Positions 45,701-53,853 of a stretch of DNA of 64,000 nt are shown in pieces. How positions within the stretch are numbered: the stretch's first letter is position 1; each line of letters opens with the position of its first letter. Made by a program: the position numbers and the translations under genes. The notes beneath the pieces are model-generated. The model was not told the DNA's origin, ran no database searches, and worked only from the letters and a program-made list of their open reading frames with translations. This DNA comes from Corynebacterium efficiens YS-314 (lineage in GTDB: Bacteria > Actinomycetota > Actinomycetes > Mycobacteriales > Mycobacteriaceae). Where the stretch lies: NCBI RefSeq assembly GCF_000011305.1, contig NC_004369.1, positions 62,001 to 126,000 on the forward strand, given 5' to 3'.

Positions 45701-46294
45701 AACAAGTGGACGCACACCCTCTCACCCGATGACATCACCTGGTTGGAGCAGGCCAACGCCAGCGATGCACTGGCATGGACCTCCGAGTTCGGTACCCCGC
45801 GGGATCCTTCCGGGCTGGAGGCGGAGGCCAATATCTTCCGCTACCGCCCGGCGAAGGTGGTGCTGCGCATCGCCGATGACGCCGAGCCCCGCGAGGTGGC
45901 GCGCGCGGTCCTTGCGGCCCGCCGGGCGGGCGCGCAGCTGACAGCCATGGTCGGACCCGGGGTCGGCGGTGGGGTACGCGAGGTGCTGGCCGATGCGTCG
46001 ACAAGCGTGGAGACCATCGACGATGCCGTCTTCATCACCCGTCTCCTGCGCGGTGACTACGACGACGGCACCGGCGCGCGCGTGCGCGTCATCGGCACCG
46101 TGACACCCTTCCAGCGCGAGCGGCTGGCGGTGCGGCCCGAGGTGGCGATTCTCGACGAGCCCGTCACCTCCTCCGGGCGCGTCGAGCTGCGCTACTGGCT
46201 CAAGGAGCAGGCGGTGTCGATGACCCTGCACCGTTTCGGCAACCGCTCGGAGGCCTTCCATAAGCTGGCGGCTGATCTGAAACGACCGCTGTGA
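42749..46294 (+). CDS. putA: Bifunctional proline dehydrogenase / delta-1-pyrroline-5-carboxylate dehydrogenase
   Basis: A 1181-residue enzyme that oxidises proline to glutamate in two steps. The FAD-dependent proline dehydrogenase barrel covers about residues 90-470 (DVDYVSIKVSS, MEEYGDLRLTIEVF, RLVKGANLPME, LGVAGHNLFDIA). The aldehyde dehydrogenase domain covers about 560-1010, with TPPWNFPIAIPAG, ILTGSSETA, INAETSGKNAM and the nucleophile in GHAGQKCSAAS. The remaining 170 residues are a C-terminal extension. No N-terminal DNA-binding domain is present, so the protein is an enzyme only. ATG 42749 follows GGGAG at about 9 nt. It contains several copies of both iterated words. Confidence 0.93.
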   Translation: MTATTDHSMKLPIELATLTDRAVVKVRDWLEYAQQESVPNPTAERLAAILQDPNGLEFTVGFVDRVVRTEDIHAAARALNDLGSIAPSTMSFIDRAQIQAGSLVGRALPHVVVPAARARIRQMVGHMIVDARDKPFGRAVAELQGDGNRLNINLLGEAVLGEKEALKHLEDARRLLGRMDVDYVSIKVSSVASQISLWGFDETVEAVVKRLTPLYKEAAAATGTPGGTKFINLDMEEYGDLRLTIEVFKRLMSLPGVENLEAGIVLQAYLPDALASLQELAEFGAHRVDNGGAPIKIRLVKGANLPMEHVHAEIAGWPVATMPSKQATDANYKRVLWWALRRENMTGLRLGVAGHNLFDIAFAHLLSIERGVAEKVEFEMLQGMASDQARAASRDVGQLLLYVPAVRPQEFDAAISYLVRRLEENSASENFMSVIFDLEADNPAFRREESRFRASIEDLAGLIDAPVPGPNDTQDRGAQEAETLEAAGERARELEAARAPDQLPPFANEPDTNPALTANQQWARAAIKRSAGEGWLEQQTAPLSVEEEDIDALIEGTRAAAAEWAALPPMERARILYRTADILAARRGHLVSIAAAEVGKVVEQTDPEISEAIDFARYYAHRALELEQVDNADFTPDRVAVITPPWNFPIAIPAGSTFAALAAGAGVIHKPSKPSQHCSAAVVEALWEAGVPRRVLHCVYPANREAGRRLVSHPEVDRVILTGSSETAAMFASWRPDLQINAETSGKNAMVITPAADRDLAVADLVHSAFGHAGQKCSAASLGILVGTMYTSERFRSQLVDAASSLVVDWPTNMSATVGPLTEQPSDKLQHALTQLEPGERWLLEPKPLDDTGRLWRPGIKEGVQPGSFFHLTEVFGPVLGLMKADDLEQAIEYQNAVEFGLTGGIQSLDIDEVRTWVDAVEVGNVYVNRGITGAIVERQSFGGWKKSSVGLGSKAGGPNYVMLMGRWSDKPAKDAPVKSSPLINKWTHTLSPDDITWLEQANASDALAWTSEFGTPRDPSGLEAEANIFRYRPAKVVLRIADDAEPREVARAVLAARRAGAQLTAMVGPGVGGGVREVLADASTSVETIDDAVFITRLLRGDYDDGTGARVRVIGTVTPFQRERLAVRPEVAILDEPVTSSGRVELRYWLKEQAVSMTLHRFGNRSEAFHKLAADLKRPL

Positions 46295-46313
46295 GCTGAA
46301 TGGGTTGAGGCGT

Positions 46314-46369
46314 GAGCCCCACCCCGACGGCTGCGTGATGGTTCACGTGACGCTGTTAGGGTGGGGCTC
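46314..46369 (+). terminator. Long-loop hairpin after putA
   Basis: GAGCCCCACCC (46314-46324) pairs perfectly with GGGTGGGGCTC (46359-46369) across a 34-nt loop. It could end putA transcription, but there is no T-tract. Confidence 0.4.
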
Positions 46370-46402
46370 CGTTACATCTGGCATATAGAAGGAGCAACCC
46401 CC

Positions 46403-47341
46403 ATGGCCGTGATCCCCGGTACCGACTTCGATATCTTCCCGCTCAACCTCGGCGGCAACACCTTCGGATGGACCACCGATGAGCAGCAGTCCTTCGCCGT
46501 GCTCGATGCCTTCCGGGAGGCCGGCGGCAACTTCGTCGACACCGCCGACATGTACTCGGTGTGGGCCGAGGGCAACGCGGGTGGGGAATCGGAACGGGTG
46601 TTGGGCGCCTATCTCAGGGCGCGTGGGGGAGCGGATGATCTGATCATCGCCACGAAATCCGGGGCCCTGGAACCCCACACCGGCCGGACCCGTACCGCCA
46701 CCACTGCCGCCGTGGATGCCTCCCTGACGCGCCTGGGTGTGGACACCATCGACATCTTCTACCACCACCACGATGATGACTCGGTCTCCATAGGCGAGCA
46801 GATTGCCATTGCCGAGGACCTCATCGCCGCGGGTAAGATCCGTCACCTCGCGTTGTCCAACTACAGCCCGCAGCGCCTGCGGGAATTCTTCGAGCAATCC
46901 GCCGATTCCCCGGCCCGTCCCGTCGCCGTCCAACCGCAGTACAATCTGCTGGCCCGCCGGGATTATGAGACCGGTATCCGCCCGGTCGTGGACGAGTTCG
47001 GTCCCGCGGTGTTCCCGTACTTCGCGCTGGCCTCCGGGCTGCTGACCGGCAAGTACTCCTCCCGCGCGGATCTGGAGGGCCGTGCGCGTCAGGGGTTCGC
47101 AGAGGGTCTGGCCACCGATGATGCCTTCGTGGTGGTCAACGAGCTGCGCGCCGTCGCCGGGGAGCTCGGCGCGGCACCCGCCACCGTCGCGCTGGCGTGG
47201 CTGCTGGCCCGCGGGGTCACCGCGCCGATCGCCTCAGCCACCCGCGTCGATCAGCTGCCCGACCTCATGGCCGCCCCGACGCTCGTGCTTGACGACGCAC
47301 ACCTCACCCGCCTCGACAACGCCTCCGCTGCGTTCGCCTGA
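46403..47341 (+). CDS. Aldo/keto reductase
   Basis: A 312-residue NADP(H)-dependent oxidoreductase with the (beta/alpha)8 aldo/keto reductase fold. Family motifs are NLGGNTFGW near residue 15, GGNFVDTADMYS with catalytic Asp and Tyr near 40-50, the lysine in IATKSG near 85, and HHHDDD near 120 where a histidine is expected. The C-terminal part carries PYFALASGLLTGKY. Substrate unknown. ATG 46403 follows AAGGAG by 8 nt; an upstream in-frame ATG at 46361 is rejected. It converges on an esterase gene with 2 bp between. Confidence 0.85.
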   Translation: MAVIPGTDFDIFPLNLGGNTFGWTTDEQQSFAVLDAFREAGGNFVDTADMYSVWAEGNAGGESERVLGAYLRARGGADDLIIATKSGALEPHTGRTRTATTAAVDASLTRLGVDTIDIFYHHHDDDSVSIGEQIAIAEDLIAAGKIRHLALSNYSPQRLREFFEQSADSPARPVAVQPQYNLLARRDYETGIRPVVDEFGPAVFPYFALASGLLTGKYSSRADLEGRARQGFAEGLATDDAFVVVNELRAVAGELGAAPATVALAWLLARGVTAPIASATRVDQLPDLMAAPTLVLDDAHLTRLDNASAAFA

Positions 47342-47343
47342 AC

Positions 47344-48249
47344 CTACTGCCGCTGTAGGAAACCCCAGCTGATATCCGCCACCGAGGGGGTGTATGACCA
47401 TTCGTGGCCCCCGTCGTCAATCCGCACGAACTCGGTGGGTGTCGCGCAGAACGCCGGCCGGAAGGTGGTGCTGTTGGGATGCTCGTGCACCTGGTGGACC
47501 ACCGGCACGGTGCAGTGGTTGCGTGCCGCAAAGGACTCGAATACCGCGTAGGCGCCCCGGTAGTGGGCACCATGGCGGGTACCACCCCAGTAGTTCATGA
47601 GGCCGTCGTTGGTGCCGTGGATGACCAGGGTGGGAACCCCACCGCGGGGGTTGCAACCGGTGACCGTCGGATCGTAGTAGGCACCGGCGACGGAGGCGGT
47701 GGCGTCGACAAGCTCCGGGGCGTGACATCCCAGCGCGGTCGCCATGCCGCCCCCGTTGGACATACCGACGGCGTAGACACGCCCCCGGTCACCGCCATGA
47801 TGGGCGACCACATCATCCACCGCGGTGCGCACATAGGCGACGTCCTGCGCCATGGTGGTGGCGGCATAGGGGGCGCCGGCCCACGCATTGTCCACCCCCT
47901 GGGCGTAGACGATGATGGCCCCACCGGCGGTGGCCTGTTCCAAACCAGCATAGGACCGGAAACTGGTGGCTGAATCACCCTTCCCGCCGAAGGCCAGGAC
48001 GATCGGATAGGTCCGCGCCGGATCACGGTTGTCGGGCAGTTTGACCAGGTACTCACGGTGCATGCCGTCCTGGGTGAAGGACGCATGAAGAAGGTTGGTC
48101 CCGATGACCTGGGTGGTGGGAGCAGACTGAGCGGCGGATGCCGTGGGTTGCGCCTGGGCAACTGCGGATGCTGCCGGCGCCACGGCCAGTGCTGCACTAG
48201 TCATGCCGGCGGCGAGGGCGAGGGTCAGAGTGCGGAATGGATGCTCCAT
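47344..48249 (-). CDS. Secreted PHB-depolymerase-like esterase, paralogue 1
   Basis: A 301-residue exported alpha/beta hydrolase of the poly(3-hydroxybutyrate) depolymerase / LpqC / feruloyl esterase group. A signal peptide covers residues 1-33. YPIVLAFGGKGDSATSFRSY forms the oxyanion strand, VYAVGMSNGGGMA holds the nucleophilic serine, VIHGTNDGLMNYWGG the acid and DDGGHEWSY the histidine. Cysteine pairs are conserved with the next gene. TATCAT lies 8 nt before ATG 48249, a leaderless layout. The true substrate is unknown; feruloyl-type esters or polyesters are options. Confidence 0.8.
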   Translation of the reverse strand: MEHPFRTLTLALAAGMTSAALAVAPAASAVAQAQPTASAAQSAPTTQVIGTNLLHASFTQDGMHREYLVKLPDNRDPARTYPIVLAFGGKGDSATSFRSYAGLEQATAGGAIIVYAQGVDNAWAGAPYAATTMAQDVAYVRTAVDDVVAHHGGDRGRVYAVGMSNGGGMATALGCHAPELVDATASVAGAYYDPTVTGCNPRGGVPTLVIHGTNDGLMNYWGGTRHGAHYRGAYAVFESFAARNHCTVPVVHQVHEHPNSTTFRPAFCATPTEFVRIDDGGHEWSYTPSVADISWGFLQRQ

Positions 48250-48308
48250 ACCCCGCCATGATAGTGACGCAGGACACTTGTGCATCCGCCTATGGAGAGG
48301 GTCTGGAA

Positions 48309-49235
48309 TCAGCCCTGCCTGACGAAGAAATCCCAGACCACATCGGCAGCCCGTGGGTCCGTGAACCAGGTATGACCCCCGCCGTTGACGCGAACCAACT
48401 CCGTGGCGGTGGTGCAGTAGTGGGGGCGGAAGGTGGTGGTGCCGTGGTAGTCACTGGTCTGCCGGGTGCTGGCGGTGCAGCCATTACGCCACGCGACGGA
48501 GTCGAAGGTGGCATGTGCGCCCTGGTAGGTCGCCCCGTGGCGGGTGCCACCCCCATAGGCGATGGCATCATCGTGGGTTCCATGCATGAGGAGGGTGGGG
48601 ACCTGACCGGGCTGGCATCCGGTGACGGTCGGGGTGTAGTGGGCTCCGGCGATGGAGGCGATGGCGTCGACAAGCCCGGGCGCATGGCACCCCAGGGCGG
48701 CTGCCATGCCACCGCCGTTGGACAGGCCGGTGGCGTAGATGCGGTCGGCGTCACCGGAATAGTTGCTGATCACATCATTGATGGCGGCGCGGACATAGTC
48801 GATGTCCTGGGACATGGTGGTGCTGGCATAGGGTGCACCGGCCCAGGCGTCGTTGATGCCCTGGGCGTAGATGATGATGGCCTCCCCCCGGGCGGCCTGT
48901 TCCAGGCCCGCGTAATCCCGGAACTGCAGGGCATCATGGTCCCAGCCGCCGAAACCGATGATGACCGGATAGGACCTCGATGGGGTGAAGAAGGCGGGGA
49001 GGGCGACATGATATTCCCGGTTGAGCCCTGCCAGGGTGATGGATCGGTGGATGAGATTATAGGACGCGGAACCGCCTGCGAGCTGTGAGGACAGCTGCTG
49101 ACTGGTGCCGAGGGTGGGGGCTGAGCTCTGTGCGACGGCGGAGGTGGGGAAGAGGGCGTAGGCCGCGGTGGCCACCAGGGTGGCCAGGGTGGTGAGGACG
49201 ACCGGGAGGGATAGCGGTCGGAAACGTGGCGTCAT
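48309..49235 (-). CDS. Secreted PHB-depolymerase-like esterase, paralogue 2
   Basis: A 308-residue exported esterase, clearly a tandem paralogue of the entry at 47344. It has a signal peptide to about residue 35, YPVIIGFGGWDHDALQFRDY, IYATGLSNGGGMAAAL with the nucleophile, LMHGTHDDAIAYGGG and GGGHTWFTD. The two genes have the same direction and are 59 bp apart, the gap holding a CGCCTATGGAGAGG copy. No ribosome site is clear; TAGAAT lies 9 nt before ATG 49235. Confidence 0.8.
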   Translation of the reverse strand: MTPRFRPLSLPVVLTTLATLVATAAYALFPTSAVAQSSAPTLGTSQQLSSQLAGGSASYNLIHRSITLAGLNREYHVALPAFFTPSRSYPVIIGFGGWDHDALQFRDYAGLEQAARGEAIIIYAQGINDAWAGAPYASTTMSQDIDYVRAAINDVISNYSGDADRIYATGLSNGGGMAAALGCHAPGLVDAIASIAGAHYTPTVTGCQPGQVPTLLMHGTHDDAIAYGGGTRHGATYQGAHATFDSVAWRNGCTASTRQTSDYHGTTTFRPHYCTTATELVRVNGGGHTWFTDPRAADVVWDFFVRQG

Positions 49236-49485
49236 GTCCTGTAGATTCTAGGGTTCACCTCGTCATTTAGGTAAGGATTGAAAGATGGATGCCCGTAGGT
49301 ATGTGATCCGGGGGAGGCATCGAGAGAAGTGTCCGGGGCCACATTTTTGGGGGTGGATCACCGGTAACGTTTGCATAACGCTTCGTGGTGGGGATGGCCA
49401 GATTCCCGGCCCGCTCATAGTCTTCAACTCATCCGGGGATTGCCCCAACCGGGGTATCCCACCTTAAGTGCAGAAGGTCATGACT

Positions 49486-51159
49486 ATGAGTGCTGACAAG
49501 GACAATATCCACGGTCCACCCGCCACAGAGGGGCGTGCCGGATCCACGGCCGCCACAGCTACTGAAGGCGCCGGGGGGACCACCCCGGACGCCCCCACCA
49601 GCGCGCTGGGGAAGTGGAGCGATAAATTCCTCACCGGCGTGGAGCGGCTCGGCAACAAACTGCCCACCCCCTTCACGCTCTTTCTGATCCTGTTCCTGCT
49701 CACCGCGATCGCCTCGTCGATCATGGCGTGGATGAACGTCTCGGTGATCGTGCCGGGTTCCGATGAGGAGCTGTTCATCAGGGGCCTGTTCACCGGCGAG
49801 GGTCTGACCTGGCTGACCGTGAACCTGGGCGCCAACTACATCGGTTTCCCGCCGTTGGTCACGGTGCTGCCGATCCTCCTCGCCGTGGGTGTGGCGGAAC
49901 GCTCCGGCATGTTGTCGGCGCTGATCCGCAAACTGTTCGGCTCGGCGAGGAAACTCGTCCTGCCCTATGCGGTGGGTGTCATCGGTGTGACCGCCTCGGT
50001 CATGGCGGATGCCGCCTTCGTGGTGGTTCCCCCGCTGGCGGCCATGGTGTTCAAGGCCGCCGGCAGGCACCCGGTGGCGGGTCTGCTGGGTGGTTTCGCG
50101 GCGGTGGGTGCTGGTTATTCCACCGCCCTGGTGCCCACCAGCCTGGATGCCCTGTTCGCGGGTATCACCAACGCCGTGATGGAGTCTCTCCCCAGCCTGG
50201 AGACCACCGAGGTCAACCCGGTGTCCAACTACTACTTCAACATCGCCGCATCGATTCTGTTGGGCATGCTGTGTGGTTTCATCATCGACAAGGTGCTGGA
50301 ACCGCGCATGTGGCGCCAGCAGGTCACCACCGACTACGCGGTCACCGACTCCGGTCAGGATGATCCGGCACGCGAGGACGAGATCTCCCCGACGCTGACC
50401 GCCCACGAGAACCGGGCCCTGAAGGTATCCCTGTGGACAACCCTGCTGGTGTCCATCCTGGTGGTGGTCGTGGTCCTCATCCCGAACTCCCCGTGGCGCA
50501 ACGAGGGTGGTGGCTTCCTGCCGCAGTCACCGCTGTTGAGTTCCGTGGTGTTCATCGTGTTCCTGATCTTCATGGTCATGGGCATCGCCTATGGAGTGGT
50601 GCTGGGCACGATCAAGAACATGGAGGATGTCGTCCACATGATGGGCGAATCCATCAAGGACATGATCGACTTCCTGGTATTGGCGTTCATCCTGGGCCAG
50701 TTTGTGGCGCTGTTCAACTGGACCGGCATCGGCACGTGGACCGCGGTGCAGGGTGCCGCCGGACTGGAGGCCATCGGTCTGACCGGGTTCTCCGCGATCC
50801 TGGCGTTCATCATGCTGGCCTCGCTGCTGAACCTGTTGATCATCTCGGGGTCGGCGATGTGGACGCTCATGGCTGCGGTGTTCGTGCCCATGTTCGCGCT
50901 GCTGGGGTATGAACCCTCGTTTGTGCAGGCGGCCTTCCGCGTCGGTGACTCCGCCACCCAGGTGATCACCCCGCTGAATCCGTACATGATCGTGATCCTG
51001 GGCCTGCTGCGCCGCTATGAACCCGATGCGGGTCTGGGTACCCTCATGTCGCGTCTGATCCCATTTGTCATCCCGTTCTGGCTAGCATGGGCATCACTTC
51101 TGGCGATCTGGTTCTACGCGGACCTGCCCCTGGGACCCGGATCGGGCATCTTCCTGTAA
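49486..51159 (+). CDS. abgT: AbgT-family p-aminobenzoyl-glutamate transporter
   Basis: A 557-residue membrane protein with about ten to twelve segments. Family blocks include KLPTPFTLFLILFLLTAIAS near residue 60, IGFPPLVTVLPILLAVGVAERSGMLSALIR near 125, a GYSTALVPTSLDALFAGIT block near 205 and SATQVITPLNPYM near 490. AbgT proteins import p-aminobenzoyl-glutamate; some are now regarded as sulfonamide or PABA exporters. The downstream peptidase supports the import role. ATG 49486 follows AAGG at about 9 nt; ATG 49480 and GTG 49468 in frame are alternatives. Confidence 0.88.
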   Translation: MSADKDNIHGPPATEGRAGSTAATATEGAGGTTPDAPTSALGKWSDKFLTGVERLGNKLPTPFTLFLILFLLTAIASSIMAWMNVSVIVPGSDEELFIRGLFTGEGLTWLTVNLGANYIGFPPLVTVLPILLAVGVAERSGMLSALIRKLFGSARKLVLPYAVGVIGVTASVMADAAFVVVPPLAAMVFKAAGRHPVAGLLGGFAAVGAGYSTALVPTSLDALFAGITNAVMESLPSLETTEVNPVSNYYFNIAASILLGMLCGFIIDKVLEPRMWRQQVTTDYAVTDSGQDDPAREDEISPTLTAHENRALKVSLWTTLLVSILVVVVVLIPNSPWRNEGGGFLPQSPLLSSVVFIVFLIFMVMGIAYGVVLGTIKNMEDVVHMMGESIKDMIDFLVLAFILGQFVALFNWTGIGTWTAVQGAAGLEAIGLTGFSAILAFIMLASLLNLLIISGSAMWTLMAAVFVPMFALLGYEPSFVQAAFRVGDSATQVITPLNPYMIVILGLLRRYEPDAGLGTLMSRLIPFVIPFWLAWASLLAIWFYADLPLGPGSGIFL

Positions 51160-51186
51160 CACACGCGCGACCCACTGAAGGACACT

Positions 51187-52569
51187 ATGAGCAGCCAACC
51201 ACTTCCACCACCGACCACGTACCTGGATTACATGGAGGAGGGGATCGCCCGGCGCAAGGCCGAGGCGGAGGCGCTCATGGCGGCCGCCGAGGGGGTCCTC
51301 GCCGACTATCCCGGGCAGACCGTGTTGTGGCGTGATCTCCAGGAACGCGGGGAAGCCCTGCGGGATGATCTCCGTGACATCGCCTTCGATCTCCACGACC
51401 ACCCCGAGGAGGCCTTCGAGGAGTTCCATGCCAGGCAGGTGATCGTCGACAAGCTCGCGGCGCGCGGGTTCACCGCTGAGACCGGCGTCTACGGCGTGGA
51501 GACCGCCCTGGAGGCGAGCTGGACCACCCGGGGGTATGACGCGACGCGTCATCCCACCATCGCCATCCTCGCCGAATACGATGCACTGCCCGAGATCGGG
51601 CACGCCTGCGGGCACAATATCATCGCCGCCGCCGGTGTCGGCGCCTTCCTCACCGCGACGGCCGTGCTTGCCGACGCCGAACGCACCGCCCCCGACGGCC
51701 TCGGCTTCGAGGGACGGCTCGTGCTGCTGGGCACCCCCGCCGAGGAGGGCCACTCCGGCAAGGAATACATGATCGCCGGCGGTGCCTTCGAGGGCATTGA
51801 CGCCGCCATCATGATCCACCCCTTCGCCTATGACATCGCCGAACACGTCTGGGTCGGACGACGCACCATGACCGCCACCTTCCACGGGGTCTCCGCGCAC
51901 GCCTCCGCCCAGCCGTTCATGGGCCGCAACGCCCTCGACGCCGCCAGCCTGGCCTACCAGGGCCTCGGCGTGCTGCGCCAACAGATGCCCCCGAGCGACC
52001 GCCTCCACGCGATCGTCACCGAGGGCGGCAACCGCCCCAGCGTCATCCCGGACGAGGCGAGGATGGCGGTGTACGTCCGGTCCCTGCTGCCCGAGGCACT
52101 GGTGGAATTGTCCACCCGCGTCAACGATGTCATGGAGGGCGCCGCGAAGATGGCCGGGGTCGGCCTGGAACTGAACTGGGACATCCACCCCGCCAGCCTC
52201 CCGGTACGCAACAACCACGTCCTGGCCACCCGCTGGGCCCGCACCCAGCAGCTGCGGGGCCGCACCGCCCTGCCCGCCGGGATCCTGCCCGACACACTGG
52301 CGGCCTCCACCGACTTCGGCAACGTCTCCCACATCATCCCCGGCATCCACCCCATGGTGAAGATCTCCCCGGAGAATGTCGCCCTGCACACGAGGGAATT
52401 CGCCGTCTACGCCCGCACCGAGGAAGCCGTGGACGCCGCGGTGGACTCCTCCATAGGCCTGGCGCAGGTGGCGGTCGACGCCCTGGCCGACCCCCGGCTG
52501 CTCGCCGCGGCCCGCGCCGAGTTCGAGGCCACCGGTGGGGTGCTCAAGGTGGCCGACTACCTGGGGTGA
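51187..52569 (+). CDS. M20-family amidohydrolase (AbgA/AbgB-like)
   Basis: A 460-residue zinc peptidase of the M20D group. Metal-binding segments are AEYDALPEIGHACGHN near residue 140-155, GTPAEEGHSGK near 180 and SAHASAQPF near 238, the latter with the lid-domain histidine. A final segment near 380-400 contains DFGNVSHIIPGIHP. Enzymes of this group cleave p-aminobenzoyl-glutamate or other N-acyl amino acids. It starts 27 bp after abgT, with AAGGA before ATG 51187, so the two form a transport-and-cleavage operon able to recover folate breakdown products. A single M20 gene is present where E. coli has the AbgA-AbgB pair. Confidence 0.85.
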   Translation: MSSQPLPPPTTYLDYMEEGIARRKAEAEALMAAAEGVLADYPGQTVLWRDLQERGEALRDDLRDIAFDLHDHPEEAFEEFHARQVIVDKLAARGFTAETGVYGVETALEASWTTRGYDATRHPTIAILAEYDALPEIGHACGHNIIAAAGVGAFLTATAVLADAERTAPDGLGFEGRLVLLGTPAEEGHSGKEYMIAGGAFEGIDAAIMIHPFAYDIAEHVWVGRRTMTATFHGVSAHASAQPFMGRNALDAASLAYQGLGVLRQQMPPSDRLHAIVTEGGNRPSVIPDEARMAVYVRSLLPEALVELSTRVNDVMEGAAKMAGVGLELNWDIHPASLPVRNNHVLATRWARTQQLRGRTALPAGILPDTLAASTDFGNVSHIIPGIHPMVKISPENVALHTREFAVYARTEEAVDAAVDSSIGLAQVAVDALADPRLLAAARAEFEATGGVLKVADYLG

Positions 52570-52624
52570 CCTCCATAAGGGGCGGGGGAGTCGTAGAATG
52601 CTGGTTGCCGATGATCTGGACCCC

Positions 52625-52642
52625 ATGACTGATATCGGCTGA
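52625..52642 (+). CDS. Possible five-codon leader ORF before DUF202 genes
   Basis: ATG ACT GAT ATC GGC TGA. The 20-bp context before it is nearly the same as the leaderless start of amn at 39954-39974. It may be a leaderless mini-gene that couples to the next ORF or merely a promoter copy. Evidence is weak. Confidence 0.25.
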   Translation: MTDIG

Positions 52643-52659
52643 CCGGGAGGACAACGCTC

Positions 52660-53055
52660 ATGACCAGTGACAGCGAGAACGACGACCGCAGCCGTTTCGC
52701 CCGGGCGGTCTTCCCCGACGGGGAGGAACCGGACCCCCGGTTCACCTTGGCCAATGAACGCACCTTCCTCGCCTGGACCCGCACATCCCTGGCATTTCTC
52801 GCCGGTGGCATCGCCTTCGAGGCATTCCCCATAGAGGGCTTCGACCCCACCTTGCGCACGGGTATCGCGGTATTCATCATCGCGGTGGGCATGCTCATCG
52901 CTGCCGGCGCCGCAGGGCGGTGGATGCATGTGGAGCGGGCGATGCGCAACGGCCGCCCCCTGCCGGTGCCGGCCATCGTGCCCCTGCTGTCCCTATCCGC
53001 ACTTATCGCCGCCGCAGCTGTCCTCGTCCTCTTCTTCACCGGGGAGGGGACCTGA
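52660..53055 (+). CDS. DUF202 membrane protein 1 (YidH-like)
   Basis: A 131-residue protein of DUF202. The hallmark LANERTFLAWTRTSLAFLAGGIA covers about residues 30-52, and three membrane helices are seen (about 42-58, 68-88, 105-125). GGGAGGA lies 9 nt before the ATG. DUF202 proteins are small inner-membrane proteins of unknown function, commonly found as a pair, which is the case here. Confidence 0.85.
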   Translation: MTSDSENDDRSRFARAVFPDGEEPDPRFTLANERTFLAWTRTSLAFLAGGIAFEAFPIEGFDPTLRTGIAVFIIAVGMLIAAGAAGRWMHVERAMRNGRPLPVPAIVPLLSLSALIAAAAVLVLFFTGEGT

Positions 53056-53381
53056 TGTACCTGGAACCCCTCCACAACGATCCCGGACTACAGCCCGAGC
53101 GCACGACACTGTCCTGGACCCGGACCACCATCTCCCTGGCGGTGTGCACCGCGGTGCTGTTGCGGTGGACGAATTTCTATGGGGTGGCCATTCTCATTCC
53201 GGTGGTGATCCTGGTGGCCCTGTCCATGTTCATCCTGGTCACCCAGCGGATCCGGTACACCAGGCAGTCCCTGGGCATTGCGAGCGAACGGGTGCCACCC
53301 AATGTCATCGGGGTGGGCGCACTGACACTGACGATGTTGGCCTTCGGTGCCACTGGGATCTTCTTTGTCACCGCGCACTGA
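53055..53381 (+). CDS. DUF202 membrane protein 2
   Basis: A 108-residue second DUF202 protein starting in the stop codon of the first (TGATG). It has the shorter hallmark ERTTLSWTRTTISLAV near residue 15 and three membrane helices. GAGGGG precedes the ATG. The coupling suggests a heteromeric membrane complex with the first protein; function unknown. Confidence 0.82.
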   Translation: MYLEPLHNDPGLQPERTTLSWTRTTISLAVCTAVLLRWTNFYGVAILIPVVILVALSMFILVTQRIRYTRQSLGIASERVPPNVIGVGALTLTMLAFGATGIFFVTAH

Positions 53382-53499
53382 TGACACATTGGGGGCACGG
53401 GGGCACGTTCACGGGGCATCCGGAGGTGCGATCATGCCTCCATAAGCCACCCCCCAATGATCACATTAAACCCACGAAATTATCACAAATTAATAACAT
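53382..53499. other. Intergenic promoter region of the ncRNA candidate
   Basis: AT-rich DNA from about 53455 to 53500 including TAATAACAT, a possible -10 element for the structured RNA that follows. A GCCTCCATAAGCC copy lies at about 53436-53448. Confidence 0.4.
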
Positions 53500-53717
53500 T
53501 TGTTGCGGGGGGTTTCTTCCCAGCGATAGAGCTGCGAACATAACCCGTATCACCCCGTACCGACGTGGGAATCGGTTCCGGGGGTGAAGGAATTCTCTGA
53601 CCGGTGTCGTAATCTTGCTAGCGGATCGATGTTCATCGAGGGCCCATTATCCGGAGCCCCCGGCCAGAGAAATCTTCCGCGGTGGATCCCCAAGGGGTAT
53701 CCACCGCGGAAGTTTTT
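53500..53717 (+). ncRNA. Candidate structured small RNA, about 215 nt
   Basis: No open frame is convincing here, yet nested complementary arms follow each other. CACCCC/GGGGTG (53551-53556 with 53581-53586) encloses CCGA/TCGG. CTCTGACCGG/CCGGCCAGAG (53595-53604 with 53660-53669) encloses CGAT/ATCG. A very strong terminator closes the block. An AT-rich promoter-like stretch precedes it. I could not match it to tmRNA, RNase P RNA, SRP RNA or 6C RNA; a 6S-like RNA is possible on size alone. The 5' end is a guess. Confidence 0.45.
53674..53717 (+). terminator. Very strong intrinsic terminator
   Basis: Perfect 14-bp stem (53674-53687 with 53699-53712), an inner CCCC-AA-GGGG in the loop, and TTTTT directly after. 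No protein gene reads into it within 290 bp, which points to an RNA gene. Confidence 0.9.
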
Positions 53718-53853
53718 ATGTGACCAGCTGTTTTTGGGGGGAGTTACCATGGTCTGATGTGGGGAAGGGATGACCTCCCCACCCGCGGACATGAAGGATA
53801 GGTCTGACTTACACTCACAGGGATTATGTGAGGCGCTAGAAAAATCATCTAAG
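53718..53853. other. Intergenic DNA left of the insertion sequence
   Basis: It holds a small hairpin GTGGGGA/TCCCCAC at 53759-53782. The end of the stretch is the left half of the original promoter region of the PIG-L-like gene, cut by the insertion at CTAAG (53849-53853). Confidence 0.5.

Noticed and set aside
49285..49467. 60-codon open frame before abgT
   Set aside because: No ribosome site, unusual composition rich in G, P and R, and no recognisable family.
53500..53717. Assignment of the RNA candidate as 6C RNA, tmRNA or SRP RNA
   Set aside because: The C-rich loops of 6C RNA, the tRNA-like ends of tmRNA and the conserved SRP loop are not visible.
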